64,000 nt of DNA, from NCBI GenBank assembly GCA_047967505.1, contig CM106538.1. One strand, given 5' to 3'. Below the pieces are notes generated by a model that had not been told where the DNA came from, made no database searches, and saw nothing but the letters and a program-made list of their open reading frames with translations. Shown one piece after another: positions 1 through 11,188 of the stretch (position 1 is the stretch's first letter; the number at the start of each line of letters is the position of its first letter). This DNA is from Dipteris shenzhenensis. Taxonomy: Eukaryota > Polypodiophyta > Polypodiopsida > Gleicheniales. A program made the position numbers and the translations under genes.

Positions 1-328
1 TTGTGACCCCGATAACAAGGAGGGTTTATGACACCTATCTTCCCAACTTAAGTTAACCTGATTCTTATCATGTTTTCTTGTTGGATGGTGGCAGGTAGGC
101 AGACTCTCCTCTTCAATAAAAGTGATGCTTGCTAGGACCTATCGACTTCTATACAGTTTCCACAAAGTCATTTCTACAAAAGGGCCCACTGCTAGTCTCC
201 TTTATAAACAAGGATTCACCGACTTGTACAAACTTTTTCGTTAATGCAATTAGTCCTATTTCATTGTCTAGCTTCGCTCTTTTGTCTTTTTACTATGCAA
301 AGGGGTGTTGTAAAATCTTCCACACACA
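1..328 (+). repeat. Direct repeat, copy A (cut by window start)
   Basis: This stretch is repeated almost base for base at 3087-3420, about 3.09 kb downstream, in the same orientation. Both copies run through GGGTTTATGACACC, TTGGATGGTGGCAGGTAGG, TCTTCAATAAAA and GGGCCCACTGCTAGTCTC and end at a CACACA run. The AATAAA-like motif would suit an LTR or a retroelement 3' end, but no primer site, polypurine tract or coding domain is visible between the copies. The true left edge may lie outside the window. Confidence 0.75.
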
Positions 329-3086
329 GGTCATTTCCCTTGCAACTCTGTATGGTTGCATATAGTACACTTAAGTCATTAAGGCCGTTTTGGCTTCTTG
401 ACTCCCCTCTTTAACTTGTTCTTTATTTGTTTTATAAACATCTTTCTAATCCCACTGTTGTCCTTGCAGAATTATTCATCAAATGTCACAATCTGAATCC
501 AAAACTATCTATAGCCCTCCCCTGATTTCGGCTCCCACCTCCCAAACAATACATTTAAGTCATCATGGCTTTTGGGCCTTTTTGACTCCTTTCATGTCTC
601 TTTTTAGCAACACTATTTTATTACACTTACCTTGTGTTAGTTTTTTCCCTTTTTATATAAAACTCTTCTAAACTAGATTATTGTCATTACTGTCCACTTC
701 CTTTACTTGCCTAATATTACTATAACCACAGCTTACCCATATATATGTTAAACCATTTTGCTTCCATACTATTTACCTACCTCACTCAAGTACCTCTCTT
801 CCATTCCTTTTCCATTACTTTAAGTTGCACTTCTCAATACTTCTTATTCTCTTCGGGTAGATAGTAGATCATCACACTAGGTGATGACCTATTGTCTCAC
901 CTAGTGTGTTCTATCCTACTTGCGTAAAGGTGGGTACACACACACACACACATTCACTTCCTACATTGGTTTGGTCACTTGCTCATTAAATCTCCCCCCG
1001 ACAACCTGCCCCCCCGCCCAAATCCCTCTTTCAATTTCTCTCCCTAGTATTTCCCTCTTTTCACCCACTCTCCGTTCATTTCCCTTGCATTTCCCTTATT
1101 TCCCCTTTATTGTCTTACTCTATTTATTATTTTTTCTTAACTAAATTTATTTTTTTCATTATTTTCCTTAATTTTTTGATTTCTATTTTTCCTTACTCTC
1201 TTAATTTTCTCCTTATTCCCCCTTTTTTATTTCTTTATCCCTCATTAGACTCTCTCCCCCTAGCTTACCCTCCTTCTACCTAATTTTTGATGTCTTGGTG
1301 GCCTGCATTACAAGGTTACTTTTTGGCTCTTTATCTACCATCTTCTCCTTAATTTTTTCTAATATTTTCTTAATCTTTTCCTAAGTATTCCCCTAATTGT
1401 CCTATTCCCCCTCTCCTAAAAACTTTAAGTTTTATTCCCTATAGTATTTTTCCTAAATTTATTCACTTGGTTAAAACATCCTAACCTATTCTTAAACCCC
1501 TCTAATTAAATGTCCCTAACTAAATGTAATTACTACTAACACGATATGCTAACTATTCCCTAACCAACTTATAACGTGACTCCCCTTTCCTAAACCCTAT
1601 ATCCCGACCTTCCCCAACTTAGAGGATACCATGCCTATAAATGCCCTCCTCCCCTAGTCTATTCTCTCACTTTCACTCCTGCTCATATCCGTCACTACGT
1701 TTGTATATGACACCATTTTCCACTAACTCTCCCGCCTAGCTTCCTACCTCCATTGTGCTACGTTGCTTGCCTATGCGGTCTATCTAGCTCCAAGACTTTT
1801 TTCCCATGCTCCTCCACAGTCCATAGACTCCACACTATCTACGCTAGTACTCACGCTCGTGCATCATTAGCTCCATGGCCTCGTGCATACAAACCTAGCT
1901 TCTGCACTGCTACAACCACCTTTACTCTATAGGTTTGCAGCCTATTCTCTATGACCTGAGCTCTACCATGCACTATCCACCCTTTAAGTGAAGACCTAGG
2001 TCCATCCTTTGTATGAATGTGCAGTACGATCGTTGGCTCCGACTTTCATACCCTGGCTGTGCCTTTGTAGGGTGTGGCTGTCACCTTCGTACTCCTCGAC
2101 CCACATAGTCTCTTTGACTATGCCTTCTACCAACGACTTTTGTCTACTCTCATAGACTCATAGGTTCTTTATTACCTTGTTATCCTCTTCTTTTGTTTGC
2201 CTTCCTTTCTTCCCTCCATGCCCCCCCTCCTTGCCTATCCTTCTATTTTTTATTAAATAACCCCCCCTTTTTTTTCTCTTTCCCCTTGGTGTTCTTTATC
2301 TACCTCTCTTTTAACCCCCCTTTTTTCTTCCCCCTTAATTAATATTTTTTAATCTCCCTCTCTCAAAAATCCCCCCTCCCCCCTTTTTTATCCTTCTCTC
2401 CCTTAAATCCCTTTACATTTAATTTATCGTTTTAGACTCTCCTCCCCATTTTTTTGGGCCCCCTCTTCACCCGATTTTTAATTTCTTTATAGTTTTATAT
2501 CCCCCACCCCCTCTTCCCCTCAATTTGCTTTGGCTCTCTCCCTCTCCTCTTTCTTTACATTCATTATTAATCCACCTACTTCTAATCATAAAGTGTATTT
2601 CTAAGCTTATGCTTGTACTTCAATTTCTCTCCCTCCTCACACTTTGGGTATTTGGCAAATTCCCTGTCATTTTTTGGTATAAAGACCAAAGCCATCGATT
2701 TCCCGTACTAAAAAAACCCCCCACCCACTACTTCTCTACTCAAACTAATTCCTTCTAAGCTCTTCCCCCACCTCTTCTTTGTAACCACCTTAAAAATATC
2801 CCCCTCCTAATTGTGGTCACCTCGTTCTTCCCTTTTATTTATCCCCATTTATTTATATAAAATTTTCCTTTATTGATCACCCCAAGTAATTGTGCTAACC
2901 CTCTATTTTTCTCAATGTATATAATTAAAATATGCTTTTTATACACAGTTCCTCACCGAACCACTCATCTTAAACCTTTTTCCTAATATGCTCTACCTAA
3001 TCTACACTTGAAACAAACCCATATTTTTTACTTCAAATTTTTTTTTACATCATGCTGGTTGAGTTTAAGGCTAAGCTTCTTGTTTA
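329..3086. other. Pyrimidine-rich non-coding DNA
   Basis: No protein domain is recognisable here on either strand. The plus strand is strongly pyrimidine-biased over about 2.7 kb, with many T and C runs, and short reading frames are low-complexity translations of this bias. There is a short internal duplication: the stretch around 368-420 (starting near CTTAAGTCATTAAGGC) resembles the stretch around 551-605. A CA microsatellite lies near 930-950. The segment sits between two direct repeats and could be the interior of a decayed non-autonomous element. Confidence 0.6.
873..908. repeat. Perfect 12-bp hairpin
   Basis: CACACTAGGTGA (873-884) is followed after a 12-nt spacer by its exact reverse complement TCACCTAGTGTG (897-908). 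No transposase, TSD or adjacent gene explains it. It could be the relic of a palindromic insertion or simply a local inverted duplication. Confidence 0.8.
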
Positions 3087-3415
3087 TTGTGACCCTGATA
3101 AAAAGGGAGGAGGGTTTATGACACCTGTCTTCCCAACATAAGTTAACCTAGTTCTTATCATGTTTTCTTATTGGATGGTGGCAGGTAGGCAGACTCTCCT
3201 CTTCAATAAAAGGGATGCTTGCCAAGACCTATCCAAGCTCGACTTCTATACAGTTTCCACAAAGTCATTTCTACAAAAGGGCCCACTGCTAGTCTCATTT
3301 AGAAACAGGGATTCACCGACTTGTATAAACTTTTTTGTTAATGCAATTAGTCTTATTTCATTGTCTAGCTTCGCTCTTTTGTCTTTTCACTATGCAAAGT
3401 GGTGTTGTAAATCTT

Positions 3416-3454
<39 letters not shown>
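3087..3454 (+). repeat. Direct repeat, copy B, with (CA)n tail
   Basis: Second copy of the repeat seen at 1-328, differing by scattered substitutions and small indels. Where copy A ends in a short CACACAC, copy B runs into a longer (CA)n microsatellite at 3417-3454. Microsatellite growth at the 3' end is a common fate of retroelement tails, but no element class can be assigned. Confidence 0.75.
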
Positions 3455-3457
<3 letters not shown>

Positions 3458-3660
3458 GTATACTTCCCCAACTATGAATTATTCTTTTCCCATTTATACT
3501 CTCTTTTAACAACCCCATACATCAAGCCCACTAATCGTCCCATACCTCCTCTAATCCCATCTCAACCCATGCACTCATTCGCTCCTTACTCCACTTGTGA
3601 CTTAAACTTCTTATTATTATCTAAGAATCCATATGTTTTTCTATATTCCTAGGTAAAGCA

Positions 3661-3765
3661 ATAACAAGCCCAGGAGAACAGGCATCACCTATCTACCCAA
3701 ACGTAACTATGATGTTCTAACACCTAGTTTGTTTGGATGGTGGCAAGTAAGTGGACCCCAACCTC
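3661..3765 (+). repeat. Direct repeat, degenerate copy C
   Basis: A weaker match to the same family: CATCACCTATCTACCCAA and TTTGGATGGTGGCAAGTAAG line up in order with the corresponding motifs of copies A and B, with an altered spacer. Only the first third of the repeat is recognisable. Confidence 0.45.
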
Positions 3766-3998
3766 GGAACCGGGACTGCCTAAGGATTCAACATCTTTTT
3801 TCAATACTATGTTTGTCAAACTCAATATTATTAAAAATTCTTAATTTTGGTCAAAAGTTTTGCAAACTCTAGTTGTATTTTTCAACTTAGATGTCTCAAA
3901 CATTTTTTTCCATATATGTTTGCCTTTTTTCAATTTCCTATCCAGTTGATGGAATTAATTGTATGTCTCAATTATTGATGGGAAATTTCAATCTAAAC

Positions 3999-4056
3999 AC
4001 ACACCCACATACACACACACACACAAGCACGCACGCACGCACAGATGCACACACAC
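3999..4056. repeat. (AC)n-rich microsatellite
   Basis: Interrupted AC repeat including (GCAC) steps and a terminal CACACACAC. It lies in otherwise non-coding DNA. Confidence 0.85.
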
Positions 4057-4332
4057 TTTTTTTGGTTGACACCATTGATTGAATTAATTAATGCAATTTA
4101 CAATCACCACCAGCAAGTGTGGTAACTAGAAGCAGTGGGAAAACTCTTCCAAATGATGCAAGGAAATGTCACCTAGATGATAAGCATCATATAGGGACGT
4201 ATGAAAAGAATGCCTGAAGAGTGCATAGGTATCAATAGGAGTATTAAAGGACATGCAAAGGATTCTATCATGCCAGATAGTCTAGTATGTCATGAATCAG
4301 ACCCACTAAAAGAGAGGGATATAGTCAGCAAG

Positions 4333-4394
4333 GGATGAGTGAAATCGCCCAAATATCCAAAAGTTTGGAGAAAATATTGATGAAGTGGGGAGTG

Positions 4395-4431
<37 letters not shown>

Positions 4432-4455
4432 AAAGGATGAGTGAAATTGCCCAAA

Positions 4456-4536
<81 letters not shown>

Positions 4537-4541
4537 GGGGG
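4333..4541. repeat. Duplicated 24-mer with (GA)n arrays and a 16-G run
   Basis: A 24-nt unit beginning GGATGAGTGAAAT occurs at 4333-4356 and 4435-4458 with one mismatch. Each copy is followed, directly or after a short spacer, by a GA microsatellite (4398-4430 and 4460-4525). The second array ends in a run of 16 G (4526-4541). Serine/leucine and arginine/glutamate reading frames across this region are artefacts of the dinucleotide repeat. Confidence 0.85.
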
Positions 4542-4599
4542 AGTGCACATGATGTAGCTACCTATACACTATGTTGTATTGAACATGAACAAGAATATA

Positions 4600-4668
4600 T
4601 ACATGAGAAACCCTTAGGGTTAGGGTTAGGGTTCCCTAATGCCCTACCTAGATAACACCCCCTCTTAA
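4600..4668 (-). repeat. Candidate Copia LTR start with (TTAGGG)3
   Basis: Read on the minus strand, a purine tract (TTAAGAGGGGG, 4658-4668) is followed by TGTTATC, the usual form of a polypurine tract next to a Copia LTR start. Downstream, at 4614-4631, the plus strand reads three TTAGGG units. No partner LTR or coding domain was found on the minus strand up to 7186, so this is a weak call resting on the motif alone. Confidence 0.3.
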
Positions 4669-7186
4669 ATTGTGCTTGGTAAGAAGAGGATGCATGTACA
4701 AGAACTTTTTGTTGATTTTGTTTGGCGCATATGATAGCATCCAAAATTGAAAGAAAACTGAAGAGAATTAGAGTAGTATGTGCATGTGTGAGCACAGTGA
4801 CTATGTAGCATAAGTATGTACAATGAGTAAAACTTATGTGGCCCTGTATAGAATGTGGATTTCCCATTTCCCCCTCTTTAGTTGTGGGTCAACCTTCAAA
4901 TTTGGGAATAAAACCGAGAAGATAGGCCGAAGGGAAGAGGAAGGAAATATGAAGAAAGTCAAGTCCACTTGGATCAAAGACCTGGTCAATCGAAAGATGA
5001 TTGCGTGCATAGCTGCAAGTATGGATGTGTACTGAACATGTCATAAGTCACTGTGGACTATGTAGCTTCTCTATAGAAGAGGCATCCAAATGTGAAGCTA
5101 GTTGAAGTGACATACAAGGGTGTCACCAACCCAAAAGAACTGACAACAATGTCAGAGGTGTGCTGTAGTAGAGTAATCTCTATCATATGATGTTGTGTCA
5201 AAGAAGACCACATAATCGGTGTGGATAGAGTGATCCAGGGGCTAAAAATTTGGGATTGAAGGTGCAGGTATTATACTTTGCTGCTCTGCTGAGAAGAAGA
5301 GGGCCTATAAAACTAAGAAAGTATGCCAACTTATCAAACTGTATGTTCAACTATCATGAGCTAAAGGTCATCTGATGTGTGCATGAGCTAACAATCCTTT
5401 AGCATGGGATGTAGCATCTATCATAGGATCAAGATGGAGCTGACAGTACGAAGGCCTAGAAGCCTAAAATAAAACTAAGAAAACATAAGGTGTCCATGAG
5501 GCATAGAAGGTGCCGAATGCTAATGTTGGGATTGGTCTGATTTCCTGGATCCAACCACTAATCTGCATCAATGGACTGTATATGATAGCCATAAGTGCAT
5601 AATGAAACACTGAGGTTCTCCAGGTTGCACTATGGCTGAACCTGATGATGTCCACTACACTGGGGCAGGACTACACTAATGTGTAAGTGTCCTTATGTTG
5701 AGGAATGATCTCATGATCTAAGATGGTGGTGATGATTGGATCCAAGCATGATACAATGAGGCATGACTAAATCAGATGTCAAAATGTCTTGAAGACTGAT
5801 CTACTGATATATATCTACTACTGATGGAAATTGTATCCACGCTATGCTCCGTGTCACAGGTGAAAGCATTAGTGATCGATGCTGGAATGAAATCACCTCA
5901 AGAGCTGGATGCATTGTGGCATGTATTTGTGCATGCTGCAAAAGATGTGAGTGTTTCATACTGAGGACTTACCTACTGAAAAACTGCATGATCATAACGG
6001 AACTCTTGCTATGTATCTACATCTGATGTGATAGTAGATGGAGTCAAATCCATGCATGAAATTGATGGCTGTACATCACAAGAATCTGACTGTGCTGATG
6101 TGGATGAGACTGCCTTATGCTGAGGGCTTATTGTCAAATATGCCTCATACTAAGGGCTTACCAAGAAATGTGCATGATCAGAGATGTGGGATGATCCATG
6201 CTAACAAGTGGTAAATTTGCATCTGATCTCTCAAGACCAATGATCAAGTTGGCATCATAAATCAGTACATACCCTGTGGCAATGAATGGTCAAAGGAGGT
6301 TTTCTTTCCACTCATGGGTCTCATTTGAAGTCATGACTAGTTTAACATCAACTGTGTGATGTTAATAACTCCATGCTAGAGGTGGTTTGGTGCTCTATGC
6401 AAGAGGCTTACCCATGTACCAGTGAAAGTGTCTACCCATGGGAACATTAAGAGCTATCGCCGCTGGGGGCTTACGCTGCTAAAAGGATCAAAACAAAGTC
6501 ACATGAGAACATGTGTATGCAAAATATCAAGCATGTAGTATAATGGTGAAAATTGTGTGTCGGAGTAGCCAAGAGGCTATATAAGGCTGATGGATATGTG
6601 TAGGAATCAATGCCAAAAAATAGTCAACAATGTGTGCTTTTACATGGGTGGCATGTGTGTCTGCAAGAATAATGCAACAATCCTGAATCCGAGAGGAAGA
6701 TCACTCTGCCAAGTGTCACTAATGTGTGGAACTACCAAATGCCAAGTGTATTGAATTGGTGTCAGATCTCTGAATGTGAATACCAATGATAGGTCCAAAG
6801 GGATTGACACTACTACAGGTAATGTGGTAATGTCTTACTTAGCTTGGTGGAGTTGAATCTCCTCTAAGGCAGTGCTAGTCTACCATTAGGCTGCATGTCA
6901 AAGCACAAAATGCAACAAATGAATTTTATATGGATTCATTTTATGTGTTGGGTATGGTGCAATGGATTAGGAGGTGGTTTCAACAATGAGGATTCAGTGT
7001 TTTTGACATGTGGAAAATTCATAATGAAGACATGAATTTTTTATTGTGTAGATCATGATCTGGCAATCATTTTATCTTTTTATAGCTCCGAAAAATACCA
7101 CCTAGATCAAAAGTTATGGCTCTCAGAAGGATGGCCAAACTTTGATCACAAGGAGGGCCCAAAAATGATGACCTGGCATATGAAGT
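4669..7186. other. Non-coding interval, nothing recognised
   Basis: No reading frame here shows a domain I recognise. The text contains loosely repeated phrases, for example CTGAGGGCTTA and CTAAGGGCTTA near 6120-6165. This suggests old repeated DNA, but no boundaries can be drawn. Confidence 0.5.
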
Positions 7187-7484
7187 TGATGGGATATCTC
7201 AAGGTGTATGCCTCAGGCACACCTTATGTTTCTATGTGTGAGTGCTAGACGCACAGTTAGGTGCCCACAAGCACAGTTAGGTGGTGGAGAGCCACATAGG
7301 ATGATTGAGAGAATCTAGGAGCAGATTGAGGAGATGATTGTGGAGCTCTGAGGTCATCAGTGATGTCAATGAGCATGTATGAGGTGCCTACTTAAGGACC
7401 TCACTCTTCTTCATTCTACAATGGAAGTAATGCAAGTATTCTGAGTTTGTGTCCACTCTACTCTTTTCCTTCAGTTTTCCAACA
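7187..7484 (+). repeat. 5' LTR of the gag-only element
   Basis: It begins TGATGGGATATCTC and ends TTTTCCAACA. It differs from the right LTR (9542-9839) at two positions: the C of CTAGACGCAC versus G, and the second A of GTCAATGAG versus G. Confidence 0.95.
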
Positions 7485-7497
7485 TGGTATCAGAGCC
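7485..7497 (+). promoter_or_regulatory. Primer binding site (initiator Met tRNA type)
   Basis: TGGTATCAGAGCC lies immediately after the 5' LTR and matches the plant initiator-Met tRNA 3' end used by many Copia elements to prime minus-strand synthesis. Confidence 0.93.
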
Positions 7498-8345
7498 ATT
7501 TGATCCCCCTTGAGCCCATTTCTGCCACATCATCATCATCATCATCATCATCTTCTTCTTCTTCACCATCTCTCCCTCTTCTTCCCAAAATTTGCTTAAG
7601 CCTGTTCTCCTCAGGTTCTCAACCATTTCCCACGCCCTTCCTGCTGGAGATCCACCTTGAAGGGGCGAACTTCCGGCTGCAAGGAATTGAAGAACCTCCA
7701 TCTCTGCTGGTCGCCATTACACGGTTTTCGTTGATTTCTCTTCCTGCGTTTTCTCTGCGCCTGCTCGTTCTTTCTCTAATTCCTTTCAGGGGAAGCTTCT
7801 CCATCCTTGGGCTACCTTGTGCTGAAATCTGAGCAGCAATGGCTGCATATTGAAGGAGAAAATAGAGAAAAACCAGTCAACTTTGTAGAAGGAAGAGAAG
7901 GCGACCTGACACGTTTTTGCACCTCTTCTTCCCAGAGGATCTACTGTGGTATACCAGCTTTCTTTTGCCTCAGAAAGCCCCCTTTCTTTTGCTTTGAAGA
8001 GTGAGCTATAAGCCCTCCAAGTTCAGCTCTTTAGTTTTGACAGTTTTGACAAGCTTTTGAAGATGATGCTACATAAAATGCTACTCTAGCATTTCTGGTC
8101 TTTTGAAGCTTTCAATAACTTCAGTACAAGTGTGGATTCAGTTTTGTTTTGAATTGCTAGACCTTGTTTTGATTGGAAAGTATTCATTTCACCCACTTCT
8201 ATGAAGCCTGTAAGAAGAAGCATCACTGTTTGAAATTTGGTCACTAGTCTTTGCTACATCAAGTGCTCATATTTTGGAAGTCTTTCACTTATTTTTGCCT
8301 TGTAAGAGAGATAGACACTGCCCAATATCTGGGTTAGACCCTCTC
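7498..8345 (+). other. Leader of the gag-only element with (TCA)n/(TTC)n microsatellite
   Basis: An untranslated leader of about 850 bp precedes the gag ATG. It holds a TCA/TTC trinucleotide run near 7528-7563 whose translation gives an artefactual serine stretch. No conserved coding is apparent. Confidence 0.6.
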
Positions 8346-9169
8346 ATGGCTACCCTATTTAATCTTGAGAAGTTCAATGGAAAGGGCTTCCATACATGGC
8401 AAATGAAGGTGAAATTTGCATTGATGAGGGAGAACTTATGGGGACTTGTCAAACCCACTCCTATTGCTTCTACAGCCTCCAATGCTAGAGAATCTTCAAC
8501 ACCGACACAACCGGCAAGGGATTAAGCTAGAGAAGAAAAGCATATGGTATAATTGCTCTTGCTCTAGGTGATGATTATATACACCATATCTCTGACTTGG
8601 AGTCTCCTTCGGAAGCTTGGCAGAAGCTAGACATGATTTTTGGTGCAAGCTCTCACATCTCTAAACTATCACTTAAAATCTCTTTCTTTGAATTGAAGAT
8701 GGCTAGTGGTACTACTTTAGCAGCTCATATCAACTATATGCGGACTCTTATGACTCAATTAGCTTCTATCAACTCTCCTATTTCTCCAGATGATGCTATG
8801 GCAGTGTTACTTAAGAGCATGCCTGAAGATTATGATCACATAGTTACCACTTTGAAAAATCTTCCTAATCCTAATCTTGAAGGTATTATCTCTGCTCTCC
8901 AAGAAGAAGAAAGGCATATGGAGCTCAGGAAAGGCAATGACACTGTTTATGCTGTAAAAGTCTAGAAGGGCAAGTATACTCCTTGCAATCACTGTGGAAA
9001 GACAAATCACCTGTCAAAGGACTGCTTCAAAATTAATCCATGCAAGCACTATGGCAAGAACAACCATAATGAGAAGTTTTGCAGATCCAAAGCAAAGAAA
9101 GAAAATGCAAATCTACTTTCAGTTGAGCCTCCACAAGATGAGGCATCCCATGAAGATTATGCATTTTAA
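8346..9169 (+). pseudogene. Copia-type gag (UBN2-like), broken
   Basis: The likely start ATG at 8346 opens MATLFNLEKFNGKGFHTWQ, the usual start of plant Copia Gag proteins, which package element RNA. The middle contains SDLESPSEAWQKL and LLKSMPEDYDHI, typical of the UBN2 gag domain. Near the C-terminus is a zinc knuckle, CNHCGKTNHLSKDC (C-x2-C-x4-H-x4-C), and a second one in which a cysteine is replaced (CKHYGKNNHNEKFC). The frame is broken by a TAA at 8523, a one-base shift near 8540 and a TAG at 8963. Otherwise the reading is continuous to the TAA at 9167. It is therefore damaged, although the LTRs are nearly identical. Confidence 0.9.
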
Positions 9170-9528
9170 TCATCTCTATGTATGCTCTAGATCTCTCCTT
9201 TTATGTCAAGGTACTCAGCCTGGATAGTCCTCCAAAATGAATGAAATAAACTATTGTGTTTTGTGTGTTTTGTAAACACCTCTGGTCACTTTATGATGTA
9301 GGCCATGTGTATGTTTTGCTCCATGGTACCTCCTGCAGACATTGTGTGCATGTACATGTAGGGGAGATAACCATTGGAAGGTCTTTTTGTATCCCTTTTG
9401 TTTACCTTACACCCAAGGGAACCCTTGCTAGCATGAGAACCTAGCCATAGATTTATCCTTGACCACCATGAGATGGCATGAGAAACTATAAGACTAGATG
9501 TATCCTTGACATAGCCAGAGGCATTCCC
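9170..9528 (+). other. 3' internal non-coding part of the gag-only element
   Basis: About 360 bp between the gag stop and the polypurine tract. No pol domain remains; the element goes straight from gag to its 3' end. Confidence 0.7.
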
Positions 9529-9541
9529 TTGAGGGGGGGTT
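9529..9541 (+). other. Polypurine tract
   Basis: A run of seven G preceded by TTGA abuts the right LTR and would prime plus-strand synthesis. Confidence 0.85.
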
Positions 9542-9839
9542 TGATGGGATATCTCAAGGTGTATGCCTCAGGCACACCTTATGTTTCTATGTGTGAGTGC
9601 TAGAGGCACAGTTAGGTGCCCACAAGCACAGTTAGGTGGTGGAGAGCCACATAGGATGATTGAGAGAATCTAGGAGCAGATTGAGGAGATGATTGTGGAG
9701 CTCTGAGGTCATCAGTGATGTCAGTGAGCATGTATGAGGTGCCTACTTAAGGACCTCACTCTTCTTCATTCTACAATGGAAGTAATGCAAGTATTCTGAG
9801 TTTGTGTCCACTCTACTCTTTTCCTTCAGTTTTCCAACA
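9542..9839 (+). repeat. 3' LTR of the gag-only element
   Basis: A 298-bp copy of the left LTR with the same TG...CA ends. It is followed directly by the GAAGT target-site duplicate at 9840-9844. Confidence 0.95.
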
Positions 9840-9844
9840 GAAGT

Positions 9845-11188
9845 GTGGGTCACACATAGATTAAAAAACTATGCATGTGTGGCACTCTGTGTTTAGAAGG
9901 AACTACTAAGGATTCATGCTAAAATATTGGGCCCAAAAATATGGACAAACATCTTCAAATCTGTCTCTTCTACTTTGGATTTGTTGTAAACTGCAAATGG
10001 ATTGCAAGTGTTGATGGGGGTAATCTCTACAACTGAATTGCAGCTGCAAATGTAAACTACAAATGGATTGCAAGTGCTGATGGTGGTAATCTTTTTTGAA
10101 AGGCTTATTGTATTCTATTTGAACTTTACTCTGCTACTCTAACATGATGTATGTATGCATGTATATATTAGGTGAAAGTAGATTATAACAACACTTCTCT
10201 ACAAAGAGATAGCATGTATATTATATCTCACCATCCATGGATTTCATAAGCATCTCCATTAAGTCTTTGGAAGAAGGGTAACAAAATTTTCTTTTGTAGG
10301 TAGCTCGATCTATTTATGTTGAGCTTGGGCACTATATGGGTCTTACCCTAACCATGTTGTTTTCAGAGAGGACAAGCATCTAATGTGGTCTATAGGAAAT
10401 GTGGCTTTGTCTATTCTCATAACCACATAAGCCATTTTTCTCGCTCAAGTATGTATTGAAAAAGGCTGCTTGGCTGGCCAATATTTCCATGCTTACATGA
10501 CAATAATTTGAGCTTGGATTGATCATCCTTTGTTACATGTTTGAATGGAAGTGATGTTGCTTTTTGGCCTGAATGCATGCGGTATCCTTGAGCTCTGATC
10601 AATGTTGCTTTGTAGCATATCTCTAATCAATGTTTCTTTACAACTTTGATGAAAGAGAAGCATCATAGTGTTTCTTAAAGGAGGATGAAGACTGAAAGAG
10701 GCACATAGTAAGAAATGCAAGATCGATAGATGACATTTTATGTGGTTGCAAACTTCACTCCCAGTATATTGGTGTAGGTTTGTCCATCTCCAATCTTATC
10801 CCTCCGCTCCTTCCACATCAACAATAAGCAGTAGATGTGGGAAAGCTCAAATGATGCTTTAAGTGGATTATAGAACTTGAAGTTAGAGTAGTTAGTGCAC
10901 ATTGCATAGATATTCTATCCCAGAGTCATCTAGACATGTGGACATCTAGTATCTTAAATTATTGCTTGGCCTTGAATGGCTACTTAATTTTGGTGAACAA
11001 GGAGCAACTACAAATGGCCATTGTGGAGATTCTAAAAGAAATTTTGTTTCAAAGATGCTCATGCAAAAGTAGAGGGAGGTGCTACTGAGGCATAATCCCA
11101 TGGCCTCCTTAGTCAGTGTGAACCCCTCTTTGATCATGGTGGTGAAACTCACCAAGGTGGTTGCATCATAAGTTTACTACAAGGCAGA
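9845..11188. other. Interval without recognised features
   Basis: There is a short internal duplication around AACTGCAAATGGATTGCAAG (9990-10080). Minus-strand frames at 10417-10720 and 10946-11155 are 60-70 codons long and match nothing I know. I searched for the missing 5' LTR of the next Copia element and for a missing hAT C-terminus and found neither. Confidence 0.5.

Larger units (their letters stand above)
7187..9839 (+). mobile_element. Complete gag-only LTR retrotransposon (TR-GAG type)
   Basis: A complete 2653-bp element. It has two 298-bp LTRs that start TG and end CA, a primer site TGGTATCAGAGCC directly after the left LTR, a G-rich polypurine tract before the right LTR, and a perfect 5-bp TSD, GAAGT, at 7182-7186 and 9840-9844. 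The LTRs differ at only two positions in my reading, so insertion was recent. The interior holds only a Copia-type gag with two zinc knuckles. Protease, integrase, RT and RNase H are absent, so movement must depend on a related autonomous Copia element. This is the layout described for TR-GAG elements (terminal repeats plus GAG). Confidence 0.92.

Noticed and set aside
4290-4655. Serine/leucine and arginine/glutamate ORFs of 80-106 codons
   Set aside because: They are translations of the GA/CT microsatellites at 4398-4525.
7485-7497. tRNA-like motif TGGTATCAGAGCC (also at 38093-38105 and 43053-43064)
   Set aside because: These are retrotransposon primer sites next to LTRs. No cloverleaf can be formed around them.
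7449-7832. 127-codon ORF with a poly-serine run after the first LTR
   Set aside because: It starts inside the LTR, crosses the primer site, and its serine run is a TCA/TTC microsatellite in the element leader.
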